In this document: piece after piece, positions 44,856 to 53,951 of the stretch
How positions within the stretch are numbered: position 1 is the stretch's first letter
How the letters are laid out: each line of letters begins with the position of its first letter
DNA from: Trebonia kvetii
GTDB taxonomy: Bacteria; Actinomycetota; Actinomycetes; Streptosporangiales; Streptosporangiaceae
Length of the DNA: 64,000 bases
NCBI RefSeq assembly: GCF_007827045.1
Contig: NZ_RPFW01000013.1
Location: 18,919-82,918, forward strand
Direction of reading: 5' to 3'
The notes under the pieces: generated by a model
Told to the model about the DNA's origin: nothing
The model's database searches: none
The model's input: only the letters and a program-made list of their open reading frames with translations
Translations under genes and position numbers: made by a program

Positions 44856-45269
44856 ATGGCCGACAACAACCAGATGCTTCTTTACGCCGCGGCGTATGAC
44901 ACTGTCGATGCCGCACTGGCAGACATGGTTGCCGTCGAGCAGCTGCACAAGGACGAGATGATCGGCAAGTACGACGCTGCCGTGATCGATCAGCAGGACG
45001 GCAAACCCCACATCGTCAAGCGGATGGACCGCTCGCGCATGCGTGCCATCCCTGAGATGTTCGGGGGCGGGACGCTGCCTCGCAAGGAGCTCAAAGAGGC
45101 GGCTGGCGTACTCACTGCTAACCAGGCAGGGCTCATCGTGGCCGGCGAGCCGACCATCGAAAAGGGACTCGACCGGGCGATTACCGGTGCCGCCAAAGTC
45201 GTGAAGCGCTCTGTGGACGCCACGACCGACGAAATCAGCAGCGAGCTGCAGGAAGCGCTCAAGAGCTGA
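44856..45269 (+). CDS. DUF1269-like stress-type protein
   Basis: 137 residues, ATG behind GGGGAG. Sequence pattern: LLYAAAYDTVDAALADMVAV, then IGKYDAAVIDQQDGKPHIVK, RMDRSRMRAIPEMFGGG, and a C-terminal helix with DATTDEISSELQEALK. Close relatives are common in actinobacteria as small soluble stress-associated proteins of unknown mechanism. Confidence 0.75.
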   Translation: MADNNQMLLYAAAYDTVDAALADMVAVEQLHKDEMIGKYDAAVIDQQDGKPHIVKRMDRSRMRAIPEMFGGGTLPRKELKEAAGVLTANQAGLIVAGEPTIEKGLDRAITGAAKVVKRSVDATTDEISSELQEALKS

Positions 45270-46244
45270 CGGTGCCGCGGCAGTCGAAGGTCTTTCATTC
45301 GAAGCCGCCTTCCTCACGGGCTGTACGGCACCGTTATGACCTTTGATTCGTAGATACCTCCTGCTACCAGGATCATCAGCTGCTAGCAGGATCACCAGCT
45401 TGCAATCGCCGTGTCCGGCGGCTGTTGGTTCCTTGCCTCGCGGCGGACGCGGTATCAGTGCACATTTAAGCCGCAGCTTAGTGCACATGTAAGCAGCGCG
45501 GCAATGCTAACCGGTCGGTTACAACTTTCTTACCATATCCAAGCTGGGTCGTTTGGAGTCGGGAGCCAACGTAGGCAGGAAACGGGCCACACTGGGCCTA
45601 TCACCAGCGACGATTATCGCAGCTAAACGGCATACCAGGCCACATTCGGCGATGACCAGAGACGGACCGGATGCGCCTGAAAAGCAGACGGTCGGCGTTT
45701 CGACACCGCCCTTGACCACACACAGCCTTTGACCAGTGGAAACGCGCCGGGCGGAACCCAGGGGCGCTGACCGCTCGAATGCACAGCACTCTTCGTACGG
45801 CCTTCACAAGGACGATCAGAGAGTTGCCGATGTCGCACCGCAGTCCGCACATAACGCCGAATCGGCGCGCAAGATGAACGACTGTCTGTGGCCGTACATA
45901 CGCGTACAGATTGTCCAGTTCGGCGTGTCGGGAAACCTCACAGGACGCTTTCTCCATGGTTCCAAGGGCGCGCCTGCGGCACGCCAGCGCCGGATCGGCC
46001 CGATCGCTGTGCTGGACGCGTTACGGGCGGCGGACTGGGCACGTTACGGATAGCAGGTAAGCGGCGTGCTGGCCGTACCGGTCGAATAGTTGACGCGCCT
46101 AGGGCAGTTCCATCAGCTCCGGATCAGCCGCCAGCACCCGGACCAGCCCGGCCTCATGGCGGGGAGCGCGGCCCGGATCAGGCCGCACAGCAGCGTGGTT
46201 TCCCCTGCACTCAGGGTCGCGGAATGTCAAAGCAAGGAGATCAT
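45270..46244. other. Long gene-poor stretch with a short tandem repeat
   Basis: No intact gene. AGTGCACATTTAAGCCGC (45458) and AGTGCACATGTAAGCAGC (45480) repeat with a 22-base period and may be an old element end. A minus-strand peptide ending VRVLAADPELMELP near 46100 looks coding-like but cannot be assigned. Confidence 0.4.
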
Positions 46245-46766
46245 ATGAAGTCACGACTGGCGGTCGGCCTTCTGCTTGGCTGCCTTGTGGCCGCTGCGGG
46301 TTGTTCCAGCAGCAGCTCCTCTACGGCTAGTCCGGCCCCGGCTACAGCTAGCTCAACCCCGGCCAGCACGGCCCAGAACTTCCAGGTCGCTACTCCAAAT
46401 GGCCAGGTATCCCTTTCCCTTGACGGCCAGCTGCCCCCGAACTGGCCCAGTCAGTTCCCTGTCCCCGCGGGGGCCAAGGTTGCCGGTTCGGGTTCTCTGG
46501 GTGGCTCAAGTTCGACGGCGCTCGTCGGCGCGTACACCACCTCGGAGTCGGCCCCGGACGCGTTCGCGTTTTACCAGGCCAGCTCGAAGCTCACCACCTC
46601 GGACCAGAAATCGGCGGGTGCCGAGACGCACTACCTCGGATCGGCGAAGATCACCGCACCCTACACGGGCTCTGTTACCGTGGTCTCCCACAGCGGCACC
46701 AGCTACATCGTCATCGTACTGACTAGCTCTCGTTCTTCTGCTTCCGCTTCCCCTGCCGCCAGTTAG
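46245..46766 (+). CDS. Small lipoprotein of unknown function
   Basis: 173 residues, ATG behind AAGGAG. Signal MKSRLAVGLLLG... with lipobox AAGC (Cys 20), then a Ser/Thr/Ala/Pro-rich linker to about residue 50. The folded part includes LPPNWPSQFPVPAGAKVAGS and ending VVSHSGTSYIVIVL. It would be anchored on the outer face of the membrane. Family not named. Confidence 0.8.
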   Translation: MKSRLAVGLLLGCLVAAAGCSSSSSSTASPAPATASSTPASTAQNFQVATPNGQVSLSLDGQLPPNWPSQFPVPAGAKVAGSGSLGGSSSTALVGAYTTSESAPDAFAFYQASSKLTTSDQKSAGAETHYLGSAKITAPYTGSVTVVSHSGTSYIVIVLTSSRSSASASPAAS

Positions 46767-46919
46767 CGTATGACCTGCGTCATGCGGGCAACGCGCCTGC
46801 CGCTGAGGCAAGCGTGAGCCTGGTGCCCGTGCCTGACCGTCGTCGTAAACGGAGCCCTGCGGCATTGCCGCCAGCGGGCCTCGCTGTCGCTCGATGCGCG
46901 GACGGCCGGAGTTCGCGCG

Positions 46920-47662
46920 TTAGGGCGTGCCTGCCGGGTGTCCCCGGCGGGCCAGCTCGTGAGCCGCCGCGAGGAAGCCCTGCTGCAGGCCGGTTTGCGC
47001 ATGTTCCCCCGCGCCCGGCTGATCCATTGCGCCGGTGTCGCCGTTCGCTCGTTGAGCCGTCCGGGCTGCGGCGTCCATGACCAGCGAGTCCCGCCGCGGC
47101 GCCGGCCGTGGCGCGGTGCGGGTCAGGAGCTCTGAGAGACCGACCGCGGCTCCACCCAGGGCGACACCACGATCGCCGGTACCCGGACGCCGTAGCGGCC
47201 GAACATCTCCGGGTCGTCGTCCGGTGCCCGGGGCGGCGGGACGTGATCATAGAAGCCGCCGCGCTCTTCGTAGACGAGGACCAGGAGGGAGCGCTCCCAG
47301 GCGGGGCTTGCGGCCAGGGCGTCGTAGACGGCCAGGACGAGGTCGTGGCCGTCTACGATGTCGGCGGGCGCGTGGTCATCGTTCGGGCGGAAGCCGAGCG
47401 GGTTGAAGCTGGTAAAGGCCGGGTCGATCCAGGACACCGACGGGAGCGAGCCGCTTGCGGCGTCCGCGAGGAAGCTTGCCGCCCTCGCGTCGACCCTGAT
47501 CTCGAGCTTGGTTTTCCAGCTCAGGCCGGTCTTGCTGAAGTAACCGAACCGGTGGTGTCCCGCGGCGTAGTGGGGGTCGGCCAGTCGCAGCGTCGGTATG
47601 TCAAAGCAGTACCAGCACAGTCTCCCAGCCGAATACGAGCGCAGGATTCTCCCGTAATTCAT
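46920..47662 (-). pseudogene. Phospholipase C-like phosphoesterase, truncated and internally deleted
   Basis: The 5' piece (47662-47123) has FGYFSKTGLSWKTKLEI, SLPSVSWIDPAFTSFNPLGF, NDDHAPADIVDGHDLVLAVY and YEERGGFYDHVPPPRAPDD, hallmarks of the bacterial PLC/acid-phosphatase-like phosphoesterase family. After SPWVEPRSV the frame ends at TGA; in another frame the real C-terminus resumes (ELLTRTAPRPAPRRDSLV ... GFLAAAHELARRGHPAGTP) and stops with TAA at 46922-46920. The segment between, normally S-H-T-x-F-D-H-T onward, is gone, as is the N-terminus. Confidence 0.8.
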
Positions 47663-47800
47663 TGCGTATGGGTGCGTGCAGATCGTCCGGTTCGGCGCGG
47701 CCCGCGTTTTTCGTCCGCTGGGACCTCTTCCGGCAAGGGTCCCTTGAGATCAGGTGGTCTGTAGCGGTACCTTCGCGCTTGCAGTCGATGGAGGTCGCTG

Positions 47801-48346
47801 ATGGCCCGGAAGACAGTGGCGTACCGCAAGCCCTGGTTCGTCGCCATCGCCGTCCTCGGCGTGGCCGGACCAGCCGGGGGCTTCGCGGGCATCGCGCTGA
47901 CCTACCCGAACGGAAGTGACCCGTTCGGGGCGGTGATCTTCTCCCTTTTCGCCTGGTTCTTCTGGCTCATCGGCTGGCACTCGGCCGTCCGTATGGACGC
48001 CGCTGGCGTGGTGGTCGACAACCTGCTCGTCCGGAACACCATCCCCTGGCCCGCACTCCAGGACATCCAGGTGGCAGGCGGCCTCACGTTCCGGCTGCGT
48101 GACGGGACAACAGTCGGCTGCCTGATGTACGGCGGCTCACTGGCCGGATTGCTCACCGGCTACCCCTACCTTCGCCGGGTCGCAGCGCGCATGCGCGGTA
48201 CACAGGCAGACCTTTCCCCGGGAGTCGCAGAGGCGCCGTCCGGTCTGGTCGCATCCCTTGGCCGCTGGCACGTCAGCCCCTGGCCGCCGCTGCTGATCTT
48301 GGCCACCTTGGAACTGATCGCCGTACTCGCACTGCTCATCCGCTGA
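47801..48346 (+). CDS. PH-domain (bPH-like) membrane protein
   Basis: 181 residues, ATG behind GGAGG. Two N-terminal hydrophobic segments (WFVAIAVLGVAGPAGGFAGI; VIFSLFAWFFWLIGWHSAV) precede VRMDAAGVVVDNLLVRNTIP, WPALQDIQVAGGLTFRLRDG, a pattern of bacterial PH domains; a third hydrophobic segment ends the protein. Function unknown. Confidence 0.8.
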   Translation: MARKTVAYRKPWFVAIAVLGVAGPAGGFAGIALTYPNGSDPFGAVIFSLFAWFFWLIGWHSAVRMDAAGVVVDNLLVRNTIPWPALQDIQVAGGLTFRLRDGTTVGCLMYGGSLAGLLTGYPYLRRVAARMRGTQADLSPGVAEAPSGLVASLGRWHVSPWPPLLILATLELIAVLALLIR

Positions 48347-48699
48347 ACGAGACAGCGTGCCCGCTGCATGTCGGAGCAAGGGGTCGTCAGTGGCTCCGGT
48401 ACAGGTCAGGGCCCGTTCCTGGCCGGCCTGCAAAACCGTGCCATTGGTGGCTCCAACGGCCATGTCCAGAACAGATTGTTCTGTACGCGCCAACTGACGG
48501 AGCATCGAGTACTCCCGAGGCGCGCCTAAGGCGGATCTCGCGCGCGGCCCGGCCTGGCCTCCGTCACAGAAGGCGAGCCGGCGAACGGCCTCCCCAGTGC
48601 CCGGGGCCGGGCCTGCCCTGCCGACTTCCGTCACTGTCGACCTCCTTGCCGGGCATTGCTGCGGCGTCCGGCTAGGCATGCCGCACCACTGGCCGCTGC

Positions 48700-48930
48700 C
48701 GATCACGTCCTCGCGGTTGGGGCACCTGCTGGACGGCCCTCGATCGCGGCTACCGGGTCCTGGGCCTAGCTGGGCGGCGGCCGGGGATGGGGTGTTCGGG
48801 CAGCTGGTGCTGGCGCGGATCATCGAGCCGACCAGCAAGCTCGACAGCCTGCGGGTGCTGGAGGAGGCCGGGGTGGCGCCGCTGGTCACCAGCCTGGGTC
48901 AGTCTGCTCGTCGCGGCAGGCCAGTCTCGA
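48700..48930 (+). mobile_element. Transposase fragment
   Basis: GVFGQLVLARIIEPTSKLDS and LRVLEEAGVAP match the N-terminal part of large IS4-superfamily (IS1634/IS1380-like) transposases. The preceding LDRGYRVLGL is in another frame and no catalytic region remains. The surrounding 48347-49016 has no other gene. Confidence 0.6.
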
Positions 48931-49016
48931 GGCTGACAGCTGGCGGTCTTACTGTTGAGCAAGAGCCTTGAACGGCCAGAACGCCAGAACGAGTGCCCAA
49001 AGGGGGGAGGCTCGCG

Positions 49017-49622
49017 ATGTTTGTTCAAGTGATCCGGGGCCAAGTGAGTGACCCGGGGCAGGTGCGCGATGCGCTGGATCTGTGGGAGGAGCAGCTGGCG
49101 ATCGGCGCGGAGGGCTGGCTTGGATCGACCGCGGGGGTGACCAGCGACGGCCAGTTCGTGGGGCTGGCCCGCTTCGACTCGCAGCAGGCTGCCCGGCGCA
49201 ATAGTGACCGGCCCGAGCAGCACCAGTGGTGGATGGAGACCGCCAAGCTATTCACGGGTGAGGTTACGTTCTGTGACAGCAGCGATGTCACCGTCGATCT
49301 TAACGGCGATCCAGACGCAGCAGGCTTCGTGCAGGTGATGCAGGGCCGGGGCAGCGATCCGGAACGCGCCCGGGACCTCATGGCGCAGAACCCAGACGAG
49401 TGGGCCGCGTTCCGGCCTGACGTCCTCGGCAGCGTGGCGGTCGGACACGAGGACGGCGGCTACACCATGGCCATGTACTTCACCTCGGAGCAGGCCGCCC
49501 GCGAAGGCGAGCACACAGAGCCGCCGCCCAAGCTGCAGGCACAGATGGAGGAGATAAACAAGCTCAGCATCGGCGAGCCCGAATTCCTCGACCTCAGGCA
49601 ACCGTGGCTTTACTCACCTTGA
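49017..49622 (+). CDS. Dimeric alpha/beta-barrel (ABM-like) protein
   Basis: 201 residues from the ATG at 49017 behind GGGGAGG. Two repeats of a ferredoxin-like unit: MFVQVIRGQVSDPGQVRDAL and GFVQVMQGRGSDPERARDLM. Each continues with a Trp-rich stretch. The fold resembles antibiotic-biosynthesis-monooxygenase/DUF1330-type barrels fused in tandem. Substrate unknown. Confidence 0.75.
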   Translation: MFVQVIRGQVSDPGQVRDALDLWEEQLAIGAEGWLGSTAGVTSDGQFVGLARFDSQQAARRNSDRPEQHQWWMETAKLFTGEVTFCDSSDVTVDLNGDPDAAGFVQVMQGRGSDPERARDLMAQNPDEWAAFRPDVLGSVAVGHEDGGYTMAMYFTSEQAAREGEHTEPPPKLQAQMEEINKLSIGEPEFLDLRQPWLYSP

Positions 49623-50259
49623 TGAGCAGGGCCAGGAACGGGGCGATGAGCCGCCGGATCTAGTCCGGCAGTACCTTTACCTCCTGGCGATGCCACGCCA
49701 GCGGGCTGCGGTCCTCATCGCCAGCACGGTGCCCAACAGCGTCCTGCCCGTCTAGCGCAAGGCCCGAAGGCATAGGGCCGGGCGATCAGGACGGGCGTGC
49801 ACCAAGGACGAGGGCCTTCACCACGTCGGCGCCGCCCGCCTGGCCCTGCGTCAGCCGGGCACTGACTGGCGAGAAAGCAAGGACCAGACGCAGATTTGGC
49901 CGTCCGGCGCGGAAGCCGATGCGTCCCGGCGCAAATCCGACGCCCATAACGGGTCGCCGCGCATGAGCCTGGCCCAGATCATCCAATCTGGCGTCGCCGT
50001 GGCGCCCGAAGTCGAAGCCTCGCCAACGCGCATAGCGGCGGCTACGGGCGCGCCGCGGGCCAGCATTATCGCCACCGTCAGTGATCGCTAGCGGAGAGTA
50101 CCGCCACCGGGCGGCTTGTCGTCCGCAACTACAGGCTGTCGGCGACGGTCCAATACTGACCCTGTAGCGACGCGTCGGTGGTGTACTTGACAACAGGCAG
50201 TTCTTCGAAGGTTCCCTTCACACCTGAGCGGATGCACTGGTTGAGGAAGGCGGCTCAGC
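49623..50259. other. No supported gene
   Basis: Plus-strand peptides such as MSLAQIIQSGVAVAPEVEAS (from 49963) look partly coding but have no ribosome site and match nothing I know. Confidence 0.3.
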
Positions 50260-50745
50260 ATGGTGTCTTTCGAGGTCGTCACTATCGACAAGCCCGACGG
50301 CATGAATGTGATCATCGGGCAGGCTCACTTCATCAAGACCGTGGAGGACCTGCATGAAACCCTCGTAGGGGCGAGCCCGCACTTGCGTTTCGGCCTGGGG
50401 TTTTGCGAAGCCTCGGCGGCCAGGCTCGTCCGCCGGTCCGGCAACGACCCGGAACTCGCCGAGCTGGCGGCGCGGAACGCGCTGGCAATAGGCGCCGGGC
50501 ACGCGTTTATCGTCTTGCTGAGGGACGGTTTCCCGATCAACGTGCTGAACCAGGTCAAAGCTGTGCCGGAAGTCTGCGGCGTCTACTGCGCGACCGCCAA
50601 CGATGTCGGCGTCCTGATCGCGGTCACCGAGCGCGGGCGCGGGATCGCGGGAGTGATTGACGGATCACCGCCCGTCGGGATCGAAACCGAGGCGGACGCG
50701 GCCGAACGGCACCAGCTCCTGCGCGACATCGGCTATAAGCTCTGA
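50260..50745 (+). CDS. Adenosine-specific kinase family protein (PF04008)
   Basis: 161 residues, ATG after GAGGAAGG. The whole length matches the small family: IDKPDGMNVIIGQAHFIKTV, PHLRFGLGFCEASAARLVRR, GHAFIVLLRDGFPINVLN and VYCATANDVGVLIA. An archaeal member was reported to bind and phosphorylate adenosine; the role in actinobacteria is unclear. Soluble, monocistronic. Confidence 0.88.
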   Translation: MVSFEVVTIDKPDGMNVIIGQAHFIKTVEDLHETLVGASPHLRFGLGFCEASAARLVRRSGNDPELAELAARNALAIGAGHAFIVLLRDGFPINVLNQVKAVPEVCGVYCATANDVGVLIAVTERGRGIAGVIDGSPPVGIETEADAAERHQLLRDIGYKL

Positions 50746-50804
50746 CCATGGCCGTCAGAAGGACGGGGCTGCCGGAGTGATAGCTGCTTTGATAGCTCTC
50801 TCAC

Positions 50805-51377
50805 TCACGAAGATCTGGCCGCTGCGGGCCGGTCCATGATGTATCGCAGTTGAAGTTGAACGGTCCCCCCGGTCACAGGATCGGACTGGGGCATCGTGTC
50901 GGCCAGGACGAAGCCAGCATTCACCGCCACTCGTTCGCTGGCCCTGTCACCTTGGTTGATCAGCACTTCTACAGTGCGAACACCGGGCTGCCTGGCCACC
51001 CACTGCGCAGCCAGCCGGGTTGCGCGGCCAGCCAGTCCTCGTCTCCGCCAGCCGGGCGCAGTTCCGTAAGACATCTTGAAGGCTCCGTCGTCACCTTCGG
51101 TGACGCCTACGACGCCGATGAATCGCGGTTCGTCGGGGACGGTCACCACGAAAGTGAAGGTGGCGCCATTACGGGTACGGCCGTTCCAGCAATCCAGCCA
51201 GTCCTTGACCAGCCGCTCTCCAGTCACCAGCGGGACATCCGGGAGCCACCCGCCGTCGAGCTGCTCATCCGCGACATACTGGTTTATCGTCGCAACATCG
51301 CCGGCGTCCGGTGAAGGCAGCCGGAGCCCGACCACACCATCGGCCAGCGTGCCTGCTGGCGCCTTCAGGATTGTCAT
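50805..51377 (-). CDS. GNAT-family N-acetyltransferase
   Basis: 190 residues from the ATG at 51377 behind GGAGG. RFIGVVGVTEGDDGAFKMSY and GTAPGWRRRGLAGRATRLAA contain the beta4 strand and the acetyl-CoA loop (R-R-x-G-x-A/G); VEVLINQGDRASERVAVNAG is the later helix. RimJ/RimL-like. Convergent with the adenosine kinase gene. Confidence 0.9.
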   Translation of the reverse strand: MTILKAPAGTLADGVVGLRLPSPDAGDVATINQYVADEQLDGGWLPDVPLVTGERLVKDWLDCWNGRTRNGATFTFVVTVPDEPRFIGVVGVTEGDDGAFKMSYGTAPGWRRRGLAGRATRLAAQWVARQPGVRTVEVLINQGDRASERVAVNAGFVLADTMPQSDPVTGGTVQLQLRYIMDRPAAARSS

Positions 51378-51441
51378 GTCCCGCCTCCGATCAGATCGCC
51401 TGTGGCTCTGGTGCTCCCTCGCGTCGGCAACGAGCGAGAGG

Positions 51442-51690
51442 CTAGCCACCTGCGGGCGGCCCAGACGGCAGTGCCACAGCCAGCAGATTGTCCACCGCGG
51501 TCACGCCAGCGACCCGCCATACCGCCGCGGTCGCCGCGGCGCATTGGGGCTGGCTCGGTACCGTGCCGGTCAGCGATACGGCGCCAGAAACGACCTCGAC
51601 CTCGATGTCGTCCGCGTCGACGAGCGGGTCGGTGACCAACTCCTCAAGCACTGCCGCATAGATGTTCCTGTACGTGACCACCCTGCTCAC
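51442..51690 (-). CDS. BON-domain protein
   Basis: 82 residues from a GTG. EVEVVSGAVSLTGTVPSQPQ and AAAVWRVAGVTAVDNLLAV (with the intervening AATA) form the alpha-beta-beta BON pattern, a lipid- or ligand-binding fold often in envelope stress proteins. No signal peptide; a single cytosolic domain. It follows the divergent GNAT promoter region. Confidence 0.75.
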   Translation of the reverse strand: MSRVVTYRNIYAAVLEELVTDPLVDADDIEVEVVSGAVSLTGTVPSQPQCAAATAAVWRVAGVTAVDNLLAVALPSGPPAGG

Positions 51691-51964
51691 CCTCTTGGTG
51701 TTGCCTAGTTCGGCTGCTCGCCATGCAGCGCGCCTTGCATTTGCTTTTCGGGCCCCTTGGGCAGGAAGGTCTTGAAGACGGTGACGCCTTACTCCTGCCC
51801 ACCAGCGAGGTGCCGGGAAGCGGCCTCCCCGCTGTTCTCCTCCATGACCGTTTCATTGCACCGCGATGGAACTGACCGTCGCATCGCCCCGATGGGATGA
51901 TCCGGTCCCTCGCTGCGCAAGTCAGGGGCCTTTCCCCACTCCGGCAGCCGGTGGCGGCGGTCCG

Positions 51965-52215
51965 TCAGGCGGGGTTGTCGTAGCCAATGGATAGCTCACC
52001 GTTAGCCAGACCGACGTTGATCACCGCGCCGTCGTGCACGTCGCCGGCGACCAGTGCGCGGGCGACGGGGGTCTCGACTTCGCGGGCGATGAACCGGCGC
52101 AGCGGGCGTGCCCCGGTACACAGGGTCGAAGCCCCGGTGAGCGATGAACGCGCGAGCGTCGGGGGCCAGTTCCAGCGTCATCGACCGGTCGGCCAGGCGG
52201 GGCACGCAGATCTTA
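51965..52215 (-). pseudogene. C-terminal fragment of ClpB-type ATPase
   Basis: RLADRSMTLELAPDARAFIA and HRGFDPVYRG match the Clp D2-small domain; after a frameshift, REVETPVARALVAGDVHDG and GELSIGYDNPA end at TGA (51967-51965). The rest of ClpB is absent. The gap 51691-51964 contains only another short broken frame (VFKTFLPKGPEKQMQGAL). Confidence 0.7.
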
Positions 52216-52741
52216 GACAATCACTTGTCTTCCGCAGGGGCCGCCTCATGATCAAGCCGGCACGCCGGGATCAACCCACATAACCCGCCTTAGGCGCACA
52301 TAATTTTGGCGGCTCGGCAGCGGCAGCCAGCAGTCTCAGCGGATTCTAACTGCGCACACAGAGTCGGCAGGGAGGATGGACGCGAGCTCGGCAGGGATGG
52401 TCATCGGCTGCTGGGCCGGGGGAGCGGGCTCCGGTCAGGTCGCCGGGGTTCGGCGGCCTGGTTGTGCGGTTCCTGGGCGGTTGTCGGGCTGGGGCGGGGA
52501 CTGGGTTTGTGTGAAGAGCTGGTCCATGATTTCGGCGCCGGTGGTGATGACGGACCGCAGTTCGCGGCGGTAGACGATTTCGGTGGTGCGGGTCGAGCAG
52601 TTCCTCAACATCACCCCACCCCCGGAGCAGCACCCAGCCCCGGCCCGGCGCACCAGGAGCTGACCGCCGGTGCGCGCACACGACCCAGGACAGCAGCCGG
52701 CGCCCCGGCGGATCAGCCCCGGCGGCAGGCCGTTCCGGGAC

Positions 52742-53503
52742 ATGGCCCTGTACGAGCGGCTGATCAGCAGCGGGATCGCGGCCGCGGACCGCCGCGGTGG
52801 CGTCGTGGATCACGTCACCGCCCGCCGGAGGTCGCTGTGGCTGCTGTCCCGCTCCCAGCAACCAGACTTCATGCGCGGCCTGATCCGGTTCGCCCGGGAC
52901 GGCGCCATCACCGCGTCGCTGAAGAAGGAGCTGCGCTACTACGCCCGCTACCCGGGCCACCCGCACCAGCCGCAGTCCGCCCGGCTCCTGCAGTACGCCG
53001 TCGCCCGGGGGACCGACCTCGGCCCCATCGGCACCGACTTCGCCGGACTCTGCGATCAGGTCGACTACGCCGACTCCCTGCTCACCGAACTCCACGACCG
53101 CGTCACCCACGGCCGTATCCAGCCCGAACAGGCCTCACCGGAGGCCGCAGGCCCGCAGCCCGTCACCCTGGCCCGCCACGACCCCGCCACCGGAATAGTC
53201 ACCCTCATCCTCGACGACTCCACCGCCAGCATGGCCATCCACGCCATCAGCATCAGCGCCACCGACCGCGAAGCCCACGTGCGCGAAGTCCAGCAGTACA
53301 GTCAGAGCCTCCCCGAGAACTCCTACGGCAGACTCAACCGCCAGGTCATCGCCGCCCGCGAAACACGAATCACCACCCGCCTGCGAGCCATCGAACACGC
53401 CTACCGCACAGCCATCGACCACGACGCCGCACCAGCACTCGAGCGCTTCGAAATAGCCGCCCCCGTCGACAGGACGCCCGACCGGGAGCTGGAACTCGAG
53501 TAA
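52742..53503 (+). CDS. Hypothetical protein, partner of the interrupted downstream gene
   Basis: 253 residues if started at ATG 52742 (an upstream GTG at 52670 is possible; no good ribosome site for either). Good codon bias. RSLWLLSRSQQPDFMRGLIR, then KKELRYYARYPGHPHQPQSA, and a C-terminal helical part. No motif recognised. Only 49 bases separate it from the small membrane-protein gene, so they form an operon. The interval 52231-52741 has no gene. Confidence 0.6.
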   Translation: MALYERLISSGIAAADRRGGVVDHVTARRRSLWLLSRSQQPDFMRGLIRFARDGAITASLKKELRYYARYPGHPHQPQSARLLQYAVARGTDLGPIGTDFAGLCDQVDYADSLLTELHDRVTHGRIQPEQASPEAAGPQPVTLARHDPATGIVTLILDDSTASMAIHAISISATDREAHVREVQQYSQSLPENSYGRLNRQVIAARETRITTRLRAIEHAYRTAIDHDAAPALERFEIAAPVDRTPDRELELE

Positions 53504-53552
53504 CGCGCTCAGTAATGGGAGCACATCGCTACCGCGCGCAAGCAGAGGAAGA

Positions 53553-53933
53553 ATGCCATGGGCACTAGTCACCCTCATGCTCGGTACCTGTTACGCGTCA
53601 CTCGCCACGTTCATATCGTGCCTCCACATCTACTATCAGTTCCGCGCCGACCGGGCCCGCAGGACGCTGCGCGGGATCGACGAGCAGGTCGCCAAGTCGG
53701 CCAAGGCAGTCGCCGGGCTGGCCGTGGTGAAGCGCAACCGGTTCATCATGCTCGAGGGCGCCGCCAAGACCATCAACCGCGAGCTCGAAGCCAAGGCCCG
53801 GGACCTGGCCGGGCTGAAGGGCTACGTCACGAAGCTGGCCGCCTGCCCGGACGGGACGCCGGTCACCGCGGACTTCGTGATCGACAGCTACCAGGAGCTG
53901 TGGAACATCGAGATAGGCCACCGCTGGCACCGG
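53553..53933 (+). pseudogene. 5' part of a small membrane-protein gene split by a recombinase element
   Basis: 127 codons from the ATG at 53553 behind GAGGAAG: one transmembrane segment (LVTLMLGTCYASLATFISCL) followed by a Lys/Arg-rich coiled region and ending EIGHRWHR. Immediately after, at ACCGG (53929-53933), the serine-recombinase element begins. The missing 18 codons lie at 56389-56445 in the right frame. As it stands the gene reads on into the element and would make a 164-residue chimera. Confidence 0.65.
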
Positions 53934-53951
53934 TCAAGTCGTGGTGCTTTC

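Noticed and set aside
45888..46244. Extension of the lipoprotein frame upstream to 45888
   Set aside because: The ATG at 46245 follows AAGGAG and starts a textbook lipoprotein signal; the upstream part has no coding bias.
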